A stretch of 64,000 nucleotides of DNA from Dongia sedimenti (GCA_030715195.1 JAUYVI010000007.1:310001-374000); one strand, 5' to 3'. Shown: positions 42,717 through 52,150, counted from the stretch's first letter. Notes: generated from the letters alone by a model not told the origin. Program-made: numbers and translations.

Positions 42717-43007
42717 GACCTGCTCGACACCGTTCACATCATGGCCGACAAGGACGAGCGCATGGACCAGCCGGTGATCCCGAACGGATTGGCACTCTCG
42801 AAACTGCATCCCGCGGCGTTTGACACGCATCTTATCGGCATCGATCCGGACTATCGCATCCATGTGTCGGAGCGGCAGGATGGGCCGCAGCTGGAGGCGT
42901 TGAAGCAGTTCGACGGCGGAATGATCGTGCGGCCGGGGCGGAAGCGGGATTGTCCGGATCGGGAGAGATTGGCGGTGCGGTTTGAGAGGTTTCGGGCGGT
43001 GGGGTGA
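42717..43007 (+). pseudogene. HNH endonuclease remnant, C-terminal part only
   Basis: The segment beginning DLLDTVHIMADKDE and running through VIPNGLALSKLHPAAFD to IGIDPDYRIHV matches the C-terminal half of a widespread HNH-nuclease family, whose usual form is DAAHI..NGL.L..HHAAFD..ligIDPDYR. Upstream of DTVHI the frame is no longer similar to a nuclease domain. One catalytic-region His of the HH pair is Pro (KLHPAAFD). The N-terminal half is therefore lost and the remainder is probably inactive. Confidence 0.65.
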
Positions 43008-43076
43008 GGGACTAGGGGCGATTCGCGAATTTCGCCTGATTTCGTTAGCGTTTCGTCTTCTTCTGGAGACTGCATC

Positions 43077-43301
43077 GTGAAGACATTGGCAATCGCTATC
43101 ATAGTGTTGAGCGCGGCGTTGGTTTGGGTTACCTCCGCTCTCGTGCGTGTTGAAAACGAGCGTTACGCACTCGTGATCGGCATGTGCCGAGCTGAAGCGA
43201 GCGGCGAATATCCGGACTTGGCCGCGTCGGAGTGCCTTTCAAAGGTGCAGACCAGGACGACATGGTACTGGCATCTCGCATCTGCGCTTGAGCTGTTGTG
43301 A
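43077..43301 (+). CDS. Small membrane protein of unknown function
   Basis: 74 residues starting at a GTG that follows TGGAGA by eight bases. A single hydrophobic segment (TLAIAIIVLSAALVWVTSALV) is followed by a short hydrophilic part with two cysteines (MCRAEASGEY; SECLSKV). Nothing in it identifies a family. Visibly lower GC than genes to the left, in keeping with the following island. Moderate certainty that it is translated. Confidence 0.45.
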   Translation: MKTLAIAIIVLSAALVWVTSALVRVENERYALVIGMCRAEASGEYPDLAASECLSKVQTRTTWYWHLASALELL

Positions 43302-43562
43302 GCCTACTTGGTCGATATCGCCCGCATAATTTACTTTTACTATTACCATCTATTTATCGAGAATTGGCAGGAGTTATCAAGACGAAGCAGGGTGGTACTC
43401 CTAGCGGGCCCGCGCGATCAATTCCTTCGGCTCGAACATTGCGAAGGGTGGAAGGAACAGCTTGAAGGTTCAAGTCGACGAATACCGGAGGCGAAAGCGT
43501 AAGCGCCGATAGGGCAATCTCCTGTTGCTCACAGAGCGACCCGGGAGGATAGGGAAGCGCCA

Positions 43563-43946
43563 GTGACAAAGAAATCGACAGCTCGCAAAAAGCGTTCGGA
43601 GGAATTTCAAACCGCTGTGCGTTCGGTGTTGGACGAAGCCCACATAGCGGCTGCAAACGCAGCAGAAGAATTTCTCCGCACGCTACCAGCTTCGAAGAAT
43701 CCCGTGGATTCAATGGGCATCGGCCACTTGGTCGTTTACTCGCCCAGCTATCGCCTTCGCGAAGCTTTGAAGGCCTTAAGGGTGGTAACTCGCGACACAG
43801 ATGGCGCTTGGTGGATATCCGACTTTCACAAGTATGGCGACCAAAGCGTCACAGCCGCTGAGCGTGCGTGCCAGGCAGCGCGAGAGGTCTTCGTCAGGGC
43901 TTTTCCTGGGGAGGGAAGTTTCCACGCGAAGGTACGGATGTATTGA
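43563..43946 (+). CDS. Hypothetical protein in the low-GC island
   Basis: 127 residues, GTG start seven bases after AGGGAA. The N-terminus is basic (TKKSTARKKRSEEF), followed by helices (LDEAHIAAANAAEEFLRTLP) and a region with many charged residues (YRLREALKALRVVTRDTDG-WWISDFHKYGDQS). No family is recognised and there is no signal peptide. Third-position GC is lower than in the main genome. It is 144 bases upstream of the OLD-like nuclease gene on the same strand; linkage with that gene is possible. Confidence 0.5.
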   Translation: MTKKSTARKKRSEEFQTAVRSVLDEAHIAAANAAEEFLRTLPASKNPVDSMGIGHLVVYSPSYRLREALKALRVVTRDTDGAWWISDFHKYGDQSVTAAERACQAAREVFVRAFPGEGSFHAKVRMY

Positions 43947-44089
43947 CAACGTAGTAAGACGAGAACGAGTCGGGCTTGCATGCTGGAAGGTGATCTATAG
44001 CCATGCTGTGGTGCTCGCAACTCTGTCAAAGGTGCAAGAGCCTTGTACCCTGCAGACACAAGGCTACAGAAGTTTCAGGTGATTAGAAC

Positions 44090-45817
44090 ATGGCAGATCG
44101 TGAAATGGCTGAAGCGAACTCCAGTACTGTGCGGCCGACAGTTACATTTGAGTCCATAGCGTTCTCGGATGGGAGCAAGATCGATCTTGATCCCGAAGAC
44201 GTTGTTGTTTTTGTCGGTCCTAACAATGCCGGAAAAAGCGCAGCCCTCCGGGAACTTGAGATGATCATCACACCTGATCTTGAGACAAGAGTGATCAAAC
44301 AAGCACCGTTGAGGAAGGATGGATCGGTCGATGAACTCCGGACGTTTCTTAGAAAGCACTCAAGCATAAAAGAAGAGATGGGCGAAAACCCCCAGTATCG
44401 GGGGTATCGTTTCTCCGTCCATGACAAATCGCTCGAAAAAATTTGGAAGAGGGACTTGAGAGAATTACGAGCCCTATTCTGCCATCGAATTTCTACTGAA
44501 CAAAGGATTGGCGGCAGCGATCCCGTGCAAGCCATTTCGGTCTTGGATCAGTCGCCCGGACAACCGATCCATCTACTCTACACGGACGACGAGATCGAGA
44601 GGCGGCTAAGCACCTATTTCGAGCGGGCTTTCGGTGTTGAGTTGATCGTTTTCAGAGGCGGTGGCGCCAATTGGCCATTGCTGATAGGCGAAAGGCCGGC
44701 TCGGACTGACGATCACCACATTTACTCGAGTGCCTACAATGCAACGCTTCGAGCCCAGACCCTACCGCTCCAGGCACAGGGCGACGGAATGCGGAGCTTC
44801 GCGACGGTCATCCTTAGTCTGCTTTCAGCACGGACTGAATCAATTCTTCTGCTTGATGAACCTGAAGCGTTCTTGCATCCGCCTCAGGCACGATTGCTTG
44901 GAGAGTTCCTAGCGAAAGAACGGCCAAAGCAAGCTCAGCTATTTATTGCAACACATAGCCCTGACGTACTGCAGGGACTTCTATCATCAGCGACAGATCA
45001 TCTTCGGGTGATAAGGATACAGCGCGACGGAAACGTGAATCGAGTGCGGGAACTGGATAAGCAGAAAGCAAGAGAAATCAGTATTGATCCGCTTATGAGA
45101 TACTCAAACGTGTTGTCAGGTGTCTTCCATCAAAGGGCGATAATATGTGAATCTGATGGCGATTGTGCGTTCTACAGCACATTACTTGACTCACCTGCAA
45201 TACACGGTGCACGGCAACCAGACACAATATTCCTGCATGCGAACGGCAAACATCGAGTAGCTGCTTTAGCTCGCACTCTGCGCGGCCTTGACGTAGATGT
45301 TGATGTCATAGTCGACATCGATATTCTGAATGACTTGACGGTCATGGAGAGTCTCGCGACTTCTCTCGAACTCGACTGGAGCAGCATTCAGTCCGACGCT
45401 GAGGAAGTGAAGAAAGCGATCGAGAGCCACAAGCCCTGGCTGACCGCTGGGGAGGTTTCGAAAGGAATCGTAGAGGTACTGAAAGTCGTTCCAGAGGCGG
45501 GAGAATTCCCGAAGGCAACGCGAGCTAAGATCGATGCGATCTTCCGGAAAGCTTCGCCCTGGGACGCCGTTAAGTCTGCCGGCGAGGCTGCTATTCCCGC
45601 GGGCCAACCGACAATGAGGTGGAAGAGGCTTAAGCAGCAGTGTAGTGAGGCGGGATTTTGGATAGTGCCGGTAGGCGAAGTCGAAGGATTTTGCCGGTCG
45701 ATTGGCGGGCACGGACCGCGTTGGGTGCAACAAGTCTTAGAATACAAGAACGTACTAAGTGACCCAGAACTTGAAGCCGCTCGGTCCTTTGTAAGAGCGG
45801 TTTGGGAAAGACTATAG
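44090..45817 (+). CDS. OLD-family ATPase with C-terminal TOPRIM nuclease domain
   Basis: 575 residues. Walker A is GPNNAGKS (residues 43-50); the ABC/SMC-type signature region ([16 protein letters not shown]) lies near 225 and Walker [14 protein letters not shown] near 250, with H-loop [10 protein letters not shown]. From about 345 the TOPRIM domain follows: Glu in [12 protein letters not shown], acidic DIDIL near 405 and a conserved-looking C-terminal GHGPRWV. OLD proteins are DNA nucleases, often anti-phage. No UvrD-like GajB partner is adjacent, so it looks like a stand-alone class. GC is lower than flanking genes. Its stop overlaps that of rimO by six bases. Confidence 0.85.
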   Translation: MADREMAEANSSTVRPTVTFESIAFSDGSKIDLDPEDVVVFVGPNNAGKSAALRELEMIITPDLETRVIKQAPLRKDGSVDELRTFLRKHSSIKEEMGENPQYRGYRFSVHDKSLEKIWKRDLRELRALFCHRISTEQRIGGSDPVQAISVLDQSPGQPIHLLYTDDEIERRLSTYFERAFGVELIVFRGGGANWPLLIGERPARTDDHHIYSSAYNATLRAQTLPLQAQGDGMRSFATVILSLLSARTESILLLDEPEAFLHPPQARLLGEFLAKERPKQAQLFIATHSPDVLQGLLSSATDHLRVIRIQRDGNVNRVRELDKQKAREISIDPLMRYSNVLSGVFHQRAIICESDGDCAFYSTLLDSPAIHGARQPDTIFLHANGKHRVAALARTLRGLDVDVDVIVDIDILNDLTVMESLATSLELDWSSIQSDAEEVKKAIESHKPWLTAGEVSKGIVEVLKVVPEAGEFPKATRAKIDAIFRKASPWDAVKSAGEAAIPAGQPTMRWKRLKQQCSEAGFWIVPVGEVEGFCRSIGGHGPRWVQQVLEYKNVLSDPELEAARSFVRAVWERL

Positions 45818-47212
45818 AAGAACTCCCCGCAAATCATAATCCTCCGCCGCCGCGACCGTGACCTTCACCAGGTCCCCCGCCTGCAGCGTCGCCGCGCCCG
45901 CGCCTTCGACGAACACGTTGCCGTCGATCTCCGGCGCGTCCGCGGCGCTGCGGCCCACGGCGAACACCGTGCCGGTTTCTTCGTCTTCGGCGGCGGCTTC
46001 GTCGATCAGCACTTCGATGGTCTTGCCGACTTTCTTCGCCATGCGGCGTTCGCTGATCAGGCGCTGGTGTTCCATGAAGCGTTCCCAGCGGTCCTGCTTC
46101 TCGTCCTCGTCGACGGCGCCGTCGAGTTCGTTGGCCTTGGCGCCTTGCACGGGCTCGTATTTGAAGCAGCCGACGCGGTCGAGCTCGACCTCGTCCAGCC
46201 AGTCGAGCAGGTAATTGAAATCATCCTCGGTCTCGCCGGGGAAGCCGACGATGAAGGTCGAGCGCAGGGTGAGGTCGGGGACCGCTTTGCGCCAGGACTT
46301 GATGCGCTCCAGCGTCTTCTCGCCATGGGCCGGGCGGCGCATGGCCTTGAGGACGTTCGGGCTGGCGTGCTGGAAGGGGATGTCGAGATAGGGGAGGATC
46401 TTAGTTTTGCCGCGCGCATCCGGCGCCATCAGTTCCAGGACCTCGTCCACATGCGGATAGGGGTAGACGTAGTGCAGGCGGATCCAGGCGTCCAAGTCGC
46501 CGAGCTCCTTGGCGAGCTCCAGGAACTTCGCCTTCACGGCGCGGCCGCGCCACTTGCTCTCGGCGTACTTGATGTCGACGCCATACGCAGAGGTGTCCTG
46601 GGAGATGACCAACAGCTCCTTGACGCCGGCCTTCACCAGGTTCTCGGCCTCGATCATCACGTCGCGGAGCGGGCGGCTGACCAGGTCGCCGCGCAGTGAG
46701 GGGATGATGCAGAAGGTGCAGCGGTTGTTGCAGCCTTCGGAAATCTTCAGATAGGCGTAGTGGCGCGGGGTGAGCTTGAGGCCCTGCGGCGGCACGAGGT
46801 CGAGGAAGGGATCGTGCTTCGGCGGCACGGCCTCGTGCACGGCGGCGACCACGCTCTCATATTGCTGCGGGCCGGTGACGGCGAGCACGCCCGGGTGTGC
46901 TGCGCGGATCTCGTTCGGATTGCCGCCCATGCAGCCGGTGACGATCACCTTGCCGTTCTCGGCCAGGGCCTCGCCGATCGCGTCCAGGCTCTCCTGGCGC
47001 GCCGAGTTGAGGAAGCCGCAGGTGTTGACGATGACCACGTCGGCGCCGGCATAGGAATCCGAGATCTCGTAGCCCTCGGAGCGGAGCGTGGTGAGGATCC
47101 GCTCGGAATCCACCAGCGCCTTCGGGCAGCCGAGGCTGACGATGCCGACCTTGGGGTTGGCTTTCTTGGCGGCGCGCTTCGCCGGGAGGGTGGGGGTGAG
47201 GATGTCGCTCAT
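45812..47212 (-). CDS. rimO: Ribosomal protein uS12 methylthiotransferase RimO
   Basis: 466 residues, a radical-SAM methylthiotransferase that modifies Asp88/89 of ribosomal protein S12. N-terminal domain: [19 protein letters not shown], with further Cys in VNTCGF and GCMGG for the auxiliary cluster. The radical-SAM CxxxCxxC is CNNRCTFC (near 160), and the TRAM domain closes the protein. The start at 47212 is the ATG preceding [13 protein letters not shown]. Its stop overlaps that of the convergent OLD-like gene; its own C-terminus (DLRGVLL) is intact. Confidence 0.96.
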   Translation of the reverse strand: MSDILTPTLPAKRAAKKANPKVGIVSLGCPKALVDSERILTTLRSEGYEISDSYAGADVVIVNTCGFLNSARQESLDAIGEALAENGKVIVTGCMGGNPNEIRAAHPGVLAVTGPQQYESVVAAVHEAVPPKHDPFLDLVPPQGLKLTPRHYAYLKISEGCNNRCTFCIIPSLRGDLVSRPLRDVMIEAENLVKAGVKELLVISQDTSAYGVDIKYAESKWRGRAVKAKFLELAKELGDLDAWIRLHYVYPYPHVDEVLELMAPDARGKTKILPYLDIPFQHASPNVLKAMRRPAHGEKTLERIKSWRKAVPDLTLRSTFIVGFPGETEDDFNYLLDWLDEVELDRVGCFKYEPVQGAKANELDGAVDEDEKQDRWERFMEHQRLISERRMAKKVGKTIEVLIDEAAAEDEETGTVFAVGRSAADAPEIDGNVFVEGAGAATLQAGDLVKVTVAAAEDYDLRGVLL

Positions 47213-47287
47213 GGCGCGAGGGGGTACCTGTATTTGGCCCCTCTGTCCAGGTATCGGGATGCAGGGAGGGGATGCGCCTCACTCAGC

Positions 47288-47379
47288 CGTCATGCCCGGA
47301 CTTGGTCCGGGCATCCACGCCTTTGTTTTCATTGAATAAAAGGCAGGCGTGGATCCCCGGGCCAAGCCCGGGGATGACG
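47288..47379. repeat. REP/BIME-like inverted pair
   Basis: CGTCATGCCCGGACTTGGTC and GGGGATGACG ends, with ATCCACGCC/GGCGTGGAT inner complements; same family as 35701 and 36606. Confidence 0.7.
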
Positions 47380-47499
47380 AACGAGTTTGGACTGTCGTCG
47401 GACTGCAGCGTGGCCCTATGCCGGGCTCCGGCAAAAGGTTAATTTCGCCGGCGAATTGGGGATCGCCCGCTTCGGGGAAGGTGGCGTTCGGTGGAAAAG

Positions 47500-48291
47500 A
47501 TGTTTCTGCGCATGGCCATGGAGTTCTATGGCGGATTCATCGACGTCTGGCCGATGCTCGCCGCTTCCAGCGCGCTGATCTTCCTGGCGGCGGTGGTGAG
47601 GGGGTTTTCCGGGTTCGGGTTCTCGCTGCTGGCGATCACCGCGATCTCGCTGTTCATGCCGGCGAAGGAGATCGTGCCGTCGATCTTCCTGCTCGAGGTC
47701 GCGGCCTCGCTCAATCTCATCCCGTCGATCTGGCGCGACATCGACTGGCGTGGCATCGCGTTTCTTTTGATCGGCTATGTCGTCGCCCTGCCGTTCGGGG
47801 TCTATGCGCTGGCCAACGTGCCGGCGCCGCCGATGCAGGTGGCGCTGGGGATCTTCGTCATCGTGACCGCGATCATGATGCTGAAGGGCTTCCGCTTGGA
47901 GAAGACGCCGGGGCCGCTGGCGACCACGGCGACCGGTGCCGCCTCCGGAATCTTGAACGGCGCCTTCGGCACCGGCGGGCCGCCGGTGGTGCTGTTCTAT
48001 TTCTCGACGCCGGCCGCGGCGGCGGTGGGGCGCGCCTCGGTGATCGCCTTCTTTCTCTCGACCGACACGCTGGGCCTGGCCGAGCTCGCGCGCAACGGGC
48101 TGGTGACGCAGCAGAGCTTCGTGCAGTTCGTCGCCTGGCTGCCGGCGCTGCTGGTCGGCGTCTTCGTCGGCACCAAGGGGTTCAAGCACATGGACCCGGC
48201 GAAATTCCGCCTGGCCGTGCTCTGGATCCTGATCGGCCTCGCGGTCGTCGGGCTCGGCAAGGCGGGCTACGATCTTTCGACCGGGGCCTGA
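47500..48291 (+). CDS. TauE/SafE family sulfite/anion exporter-like permease
   Basis: About 263 residues with seven to eight membrane segments. The family repeat is seen twice: ALIFLAAVVRGFSGFGFSLLAI in the first half and TGAASGILNGAFGTGGPPVVLFYF in the second, the latter with the GxxxG..GGPP pattern. Members export sulfite, sulfoacetate or other organic anions; substrate is unknown here. Start uncertain: GTG at 47491, ATG at 47500 or ATG at 47512. It lies upstream of two unrelated membrane protein genes. Confidence 0.85.
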   Translation: MFLRMAMEFYGGFIDVWPMLAASSALIFLAAVVRGFSGFGFSLLAITAISLFMPAKEIVPSIFLLEVAASLNLIPSIWRDIDWRGIAFLLIGYVVALPFGVYALANVPAPPMQVALGIFVIVTAIMMLKGFRLEKTPGPLATTATGAASGILNGAFGTGGPPVVLFYFSTPAAAAVGRASVIAFFLSTDTLGLAELARNGLVTQQSFVQFVAWLPALLVGVFVGTKGFKHMDPAKFRLAVLWILIGLAVVGLGKAGYDLSTGA

Positions 48292-48383
48292 GCGCGGGCC
48301 CAACTGGGAATTGCCAACTGGGAATTGCAAGCGCGACGAGATCGCCGCAGAATGCGCCCGGGGATCAATCAGGGGGCTGTCGC

Positions 48384-49148
48384 ATGACGCAGATGGACGT
48401 GGCGGATACGGGTGCGCCGCAATTCTCGATCGGCCGGGTGCTGTCCACCGGCTTCTCGGTGCTGATGCGCAACATCGTGCCGTTCTTCGCGGTCGCGATC
48501 ATCGTCGGCATTCCCTACATCCTGGTCGCGAGCTGGAGCGCCGCCGAGGCGGTGCCGGGCCAGCCCAATTACGGCGCCCAGGCGATCACCATGCTGGTCA
48601 GCCTGCTCACCATGTCGCTCACCACCTCGGCGCTGAGCTACGGCACGTTCCAGTCGCTGCGCGGCCAGCGCGCCGGGTTCGGCGATATCCTGTCGCGCGG
48701 CCTGTCCAGCGTCGGCAAGGTGATCGTGGCGGCGCTCGCCTATTCCTTCGCGGTCGGCTTCGCCAGCCTGCTGCTGATCGTGCCGGGTGTCATCCTGGCG
48801 GTGATGTGGTGGGTGTTCATCCCGTCTTTGGTGGTCGAGAATTGCGGGATCGGCGAATCCTTCACCCGCAGCGCCGCGCTCACCAAGGGCCGGCGCTGGC
48901 AGGTCTTCGCCGTCATGCTGATCGCGCTGCTGATCCAGGTCGCGTTCGGCATGGCGATCGGCTTCGTGGTCGGGGTCATCGCCTACATGGCGACCGGCGG
49001 CGAGCCCGGCGAGCTCGGCTGGCTGATGGCGGTGGTCGAGCTCCTGGCCGGCAGCTTCGCCGCGGTGCTGGCGACGGTCGGCTATTACTATCTCCGCGCC
49101 GAGAAGGAAGGCATCGTCATCGACGACATCGCCCGGGTGTTCGACTGA
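48384..49148 (+). CDS. Multi-pass membrane protein, paralogue A
   Basis: 254 residues with six membrane segments, similar to the membrane part annotated as glycerophosphodiester phosphodiesterase membrane domain (YciC-like). The pattern includes VLSTGFSVLMRNIVPFFAVAIIVG, a large middle VPGVILAVMWWVFIPSLVVEN, then the motif RSAALTKGRRWQVF, and a tail GYYYLRAEKEGIVIDDIARVFD. There is no catalytic domain. The next gene (49191) is a paralogue sharing ALTKGRRW and the tail almost exactly. Confidence 0.8.
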   Translation: MTQMDVADTGAPQFSIGRVLSTGFSVLMRNIVPFFAVAIIVGIPYILVASWSAAEAVPGQPNYGAQAITMLVSLLTMSLTTSALSYGTFQSLRGQRAGFGDILSRGLSSVGKVIVAALAYSFAVGFASLLLIVPGVILAVMWWVFIPSLVVENCGIGESFTRSAALTKGRRWQVFAVMLIALLIQVAFGMAIGFVVGVIAYMATGGEPGELGWLMAVVELLAGSFAAVLATVGYYYLRAEKEGIVIDDIARVFD

Positions 49149-49190
49149 GCGGGCGTTGGATCGGCCGGGCGCGATCGGGGGAATGAAGCC

Positions 49191-50045
49191 ATGACCATGG
49201 ACGGAAACGCGGCCGGCGCGCCGCGCTTCGCGGTCGGCACGGTGATCTCGACCAGCCTCTCGGTGCTGTTCGCCAATGTCTGGAGCTTCCTGCTCATCAT
49301 CCTCGCGGTCGGGCTGCCGGCGGCGGTGCTGATCGGCGGCAGCGTCGCCGTGATGGCGGGCGCCTCGCGCGGCACCGGGGTCGAAGGCGGGATCGACCTC
49401 GCGGGCGGCGGCGCCACCCAGGTGCTGTTCCTGATCTTCATCGCGATCCTGGCCGTGCTGGCCTATCTCTTGATCCAGGCGGCGGTGACCTATGGCGCGC
49501 TGCAGAGCCTGCGCGGCCGCAAGGCGGGGATCGGCGCTTGCATCTCCAGCGGCCTCGCCGCCCTGCCGCGCGTGTTCCTCGCCGGACTGATCTTCTCCGT
49601 CACCATGGGGATCGTCGGCTTCATCCTGGCCCGGCTGATCGGCGAGCTCCTGGCCGGCGGCGGCGTCGCGACCGGCATCCTGGCCGGGCTCGTCATGGCG
49701 GCGTTCTTCATCTTCGTCGTCATCCTGTTCTGGGTGTTCATCCCCGCGATCGTGGTCGAGCGGGACGGGCCGATCGACTGCTTCGCCCGCAGCCTGGCGC
49801 TCACCAAGGGCCGGCGCTGGGCGATCTTCGGCATCCTCGCCCTGGTCTTCGTCGCGAACTGGGTGATCAGCCTGCTCGGCCAATTCCTGGGCGAGATCGC
49901 GCCGATCGCCAGCGGCGTGATCAACCTCGTCGCCGGCCTGTTCTTCATGGCGCTGAGCGCGGTGCTGGCGGCGGTCGGCTACTATTATCTCCGCGCCGAG
50001 AAGGAGGGCATCGCGATCGACGACGTGGTCGCGGTGTTCGACTGA
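49191..50045 (+). CDS. Multi-pass membrane protein, paralogue B
   Basis: 284 residues, six membrane segments, close relative of the gene just upstream (42 bases away). Shared are RSLALTKGRRWAIFGI and the end YYYLRAEKEGIAIDDVVAVFD. It has an extra glycine-rich loop (AGASRGTGVEGGIDLAGGG) before the second helix. The pair is followed convergently by RDD and SpoIIM genes, other membrane proteins of the same neighbourhood type. Function unknown, probably envelope maintenance. Confidence 0.8.
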   Translation: MTMDGNAAGAPRFAVGTVISTSLSVLFANVWSFLLIILAVGLPAAVLIGGSVAVMAGASRGTGVEGGIDLAGGGATQVLFLIFIAILAVLAYLLIQAAVTYGALQSLRGRKAGIGACISSGLAALPRVFLAGLIFSVTMGIVGFILARLIGELLAGGGVATGILAGLVMAAFFIFVVILFWVFIPAIVVERDGPIDCFARSLALTKGRRWAIFGILALVFVANWVISLLGQFLGEIAPIASGVINLVAGLFFMALSAVLAAVGYYYLRAEKEGIAIDDVVAVFD

Positions 50046-50048
50046 GCT

Positions 50049-51020
50049 TCAGCCGGCTCTGAATCCGCTGCGGTCGCCCTGGTCGTGCTTGTCCTTGCGG
50101 CGGTGGCCGAACAGCATGCGGCGCTCGAGATGGGCGCGCTGGGCGGCGTAGAAGGCTTCGAGGAAGGCGGTCGCGTCGATATCGACCAGCGCGCGGGTCA
50201 TCTGCCCCTCTTCCGGCCAGCCGATCTTGGCGCGGATGCGCCGGGCGATCTCGAGGCGCCCGGAGAGGCTGCCGGCCTCGACCCGGCGCAGCACCGCTTC
50301 CAGGGTCTGCAGCTCGTAGACGCCGTAATGCCCGAGCTGCGCCGGCGTGAACCGATAGGGCGATGCTTCCGGCGCGGGCCCGCTGGTCAGCGGCACGCGG
50401 CTCTTCCGTGCGCGCTGGGTGAGATCGGGCAGCAAGGTCGCCTTGGGCGCGGCGATCACCAGCGTGCCGGCCACCATGTCGCCGACCCGCAGTCCGTCGC
50501 GGTTGAACAGCGGCATCAGGGTGAACAACCCGACCCAGCAGAGCATCAGCAGCTGTTCCACGGTCTCGAAGCCGGTCAGCGCCGGCACCGCCAGCGCGGT
50601 CAGCGGCATGAACACCTCGACCTCGCGCATCAGGTTGCGGACCACGATCGCCTCGGGCTTCAGCGGGCCGCCATGGCGGTCGATCACCCGCAGGCCGAGG
50701 ATCCGCTTGCCCAAGGTGGCGCCGCGCCAGGCGAGCTCGGCGATCGGGAAATAGAAAATCCGCAGCAGGAAGAAGCCGAGGATGCCGATCACGAAGGCCC
50801 AGACCCGCAGCACCTCGGCGGTGAAGATCAAGGCGACCAGGCCGACGATCATGATCACCAGGATGAACACCAGGTCGAGGATGAAGGCGGCGGCGCGCGA
50901 GCCGCGATCGGCCAGCTCGACCACCAGCGGCACGCCTTCCGGCGTCACGATCGCGCGCTGGCGGCGGCCCAAGGCGACGCCGCCGGGCGGCAGGGCGGCG
51001 GCGGTCTCACTCATCGTCAT
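50049..51020 (-). CDS. RDD family membrane protein
   Basis: 323 residues. After a short cytoplasmic lead (TPEGVPLVVELADRGSRAAAFILDL) the RDD domain has the RxxAxxxD-type first helix (ADRGSRAAAFILDLVFILVIMIVGLV), and the second pattern GATLGKRILGLRVIDRHGGP (about 95-115), then two more helices. The C-terminal 110 residues form a long cytoplasmic extension with many charged residues, ending KHDQGDRSGFRAG. RDD proteins include sodium/ion transporters, but role here is unknown. Its start overlaps the SpoIIM stop by 14 bases, giving an operon. Confidence 0.88.
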   Translation of the reverse strand: MTMSETAAALPPGGVALGRRQRAIVTPEGVPLVVELADRGSRAAAFILDLVFILVIMIVGLVALIFTAEVLRVWAFVIGILGFFLLRIFYFPIAELAWRGATLGKRILGLRVIDRHGGPLKPEAIVVRNLMREVEVFMPLTALAVPALTGFETVEQLLMLCWVGLFTLMPLFNRDGLRVGDMVAGTLVIAAPKATLLPDLTQRARKSRVPLTSGPAPEASPYRFTPAQLGHYGVYELQTLEAVLRRVEAGSLSGRLEIARRIRAKIGWPEEGQMTRALVDIDATAFLEAFYAAQRAHLERRMLFGHRRKDKHDQGDRSGFRAG

Positions 51021-52014
51021 CGCGCGCCGGCAACGGCTGCAGGAAATAGAGCGCCCAGAACAGCAGCATGAGCCCGCCGATCGCGTAGCGGGCCCAGAGC
51101 GTCAGCACCCATTGCCGGGCGAAGCCCTCGAGCAGGCCGGCGACGCAGAACATCAGCACGCAGCCGAGCGCCACCTGGCCGGCGGTGCGTCCGGTCTCGG
51201 CCAAGGCGGTGAGCCGGGCCTTGCCGCCGGGAAAGAGCAAGGCGCGCGCCAGGGCGAAGCCGGCGCCGCCGGCGACCGCGATCGCCAGCAGCTCGGTCGA
51301 GCCATGGATGATCAGCCAGCCGCCGAGCTCGACGCCGAGCCCATGGCCGACATAGAGCGCCAGGAAGGCGCCGAGCATCAGCCCGTTCTGGATCAGCAGC
51401 AGCGCGGTCGGCAGGCCGAAGGCGAAGCCCAATGCGAAGCAGACGATGCCGATCCCGGCATTGTGCACGAAGAGGAACGAGGCGAAGGCCGAAAGCAGGT
51501 CGCCCGGCGGCGGCTCGGTCTCGTAGAGGATGGCGCGCAGCTCCGCGGTGGTCGAGCTCGGCATCCGGCCCTGCGCCATGCTGTCCGGCATCAGCGTGTA
51601 ATACCATTCGGCATCGTTGATGCAGAGGAAGTAGCCGGCCAAAGCCGCGATCGCGCTGAGCAGGATCGACAGCAGGATCGGCCGGGCCAGCGCCCGCACC
51701 GCCGCCGGAAAGCCGCGGCGCAGGAACGCGCCCGCCACCGCGCCGAACCCGCGGCGCGGCCCGTAGATCTGGAAATAGGCGCGGTTGGCGAGGCTCTCGA
51801 GATAGGCGAGCAGGCCCTGGTCGAGCGAAATCGAGCGCGCGACCGAAAGCGAGGAGAGGGCGCCGCGATAAAGGGTGGGGAGCCGGGTCAGCTCCTGCGG
51901 GGTCAGGTTCCGCGGCGACCCGCGCCGGAGCTTCTCCAGCAGGCCTTCGAGCTCGCGCCAGGAGGGCTCGCGCTCGCGGCGGAACTGGGTGCTTTTCAGG
52001 ATCGCGGAATCCAT
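51007..52014 (-). CDS. Stage II sporulation protein M-like (DUF95) membrane protein
   Basis: 335 residues. A cytoplasmic N-terminal part (1-100, REREPSWRELEGLLEKL ... LARSISL-type helices) is followed by SpoIIM/DUF95 membrane segments (ALARPILLSILLSAIAALAGYFL; FLFVHNAGIGIVCFALGFAFGLPTALLLIQNGLML; GWLIIHGSTELLAIAVAGGAG). This family is common in non-sporulators beside RDD, MoxR and DUF58 genes. Here RDD follows with a 14-base overlap, and MoxR/DUF58 are 9 kb upstream on the same strand. Function unknown; link with envelope is inferred. Confidence 0.88.
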   Translation of the reverse strand: MDSAILKSTQFRREREPSWRELEGLLEKLRRGSPRNLTPQELTRLPTLYRGALSSLSVARSISLDQGLLAYLESLANRAYFQIYGPRRGFGAVAGAFLRRGFPAAVRALARPILLSILLSAIAALAGYFLCINDAEWYYTLMPDSMAQGRMPSSTTAELRAILYETEPPPGDLLSAFASFLFVHNAGIGIVCFALGFAFGLPTALLLIQNGLMLGAFLALYVGHGLGVELGGWLIIHGSTELLAIAVAGGAGFALARALLFPGGKARLTALAETGRTAGQVALGCVLMFCVAGLLEGFARQWVLTLWARYAIGGLMLLFWALYFLQPLPARDDDE

Positions 52015-52039
52015 CGCCGGTGCGATCCCGCCCCCGGCG

Positions 52040-52150
52040 TTACTTCTTGCCGAAGTTCTGCTTGTAGGACGACTCGCTCTTCAACGTGTCCTTGGCTTCC
52101 TTCTTCGGCTTCTTCTTCTCGCGCGTCGTCTTCTGCTGACCCTTGGCCAT
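52040..52150 (-). CDS. 36-residue lysine-rich miniprotein
   Basis: The protein begins MAKGQQKTTREKKKPKKEAK and ends SYKQNFGKK: about a third Lys, one short aromatic patch, no Cys. The ATG at 52150 is six bases after GGGAGA, giving a good initiation site. Small basic proteins starting MAKGQ and carrying a KKPKK cluster are common in alphaproteobacteria, so I take it as a real gene. A role in nucleic-acid or ribosome binding would fit its charge but is not shown. It is too short for many gene finders and may be co-transcribed with the SpoIIM gene 25 bases away. Confidence 0.65.
   Translation of the reverse strand: MAKGQQKTTREKKKPKKEAKDTLKSESSYKQNFGKK

Noticed and set aside
43308-43502. 64-codon frame starting TTG
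   Set aside because: No ribosome binding site, no domain, and composition (YFYYYHLF) unlike neighbours.
44090-45817. Assignment of the OLD-like gene as GajA (Gabija) or PARIS
   Set aside because: Gabija needs an adjacent UvrD-like GajB, absent here. PARIS needs a DUF4435-type AriB; the TOPRIM part is not clearly of that type. A general OLD call is safer.
47349-49148. 599-codon plus-strand frame spanning TauE and the next gene
   Set aside because: Its first half is an out-of-frame reading of the TauE gene; only the part from 48384 is real.
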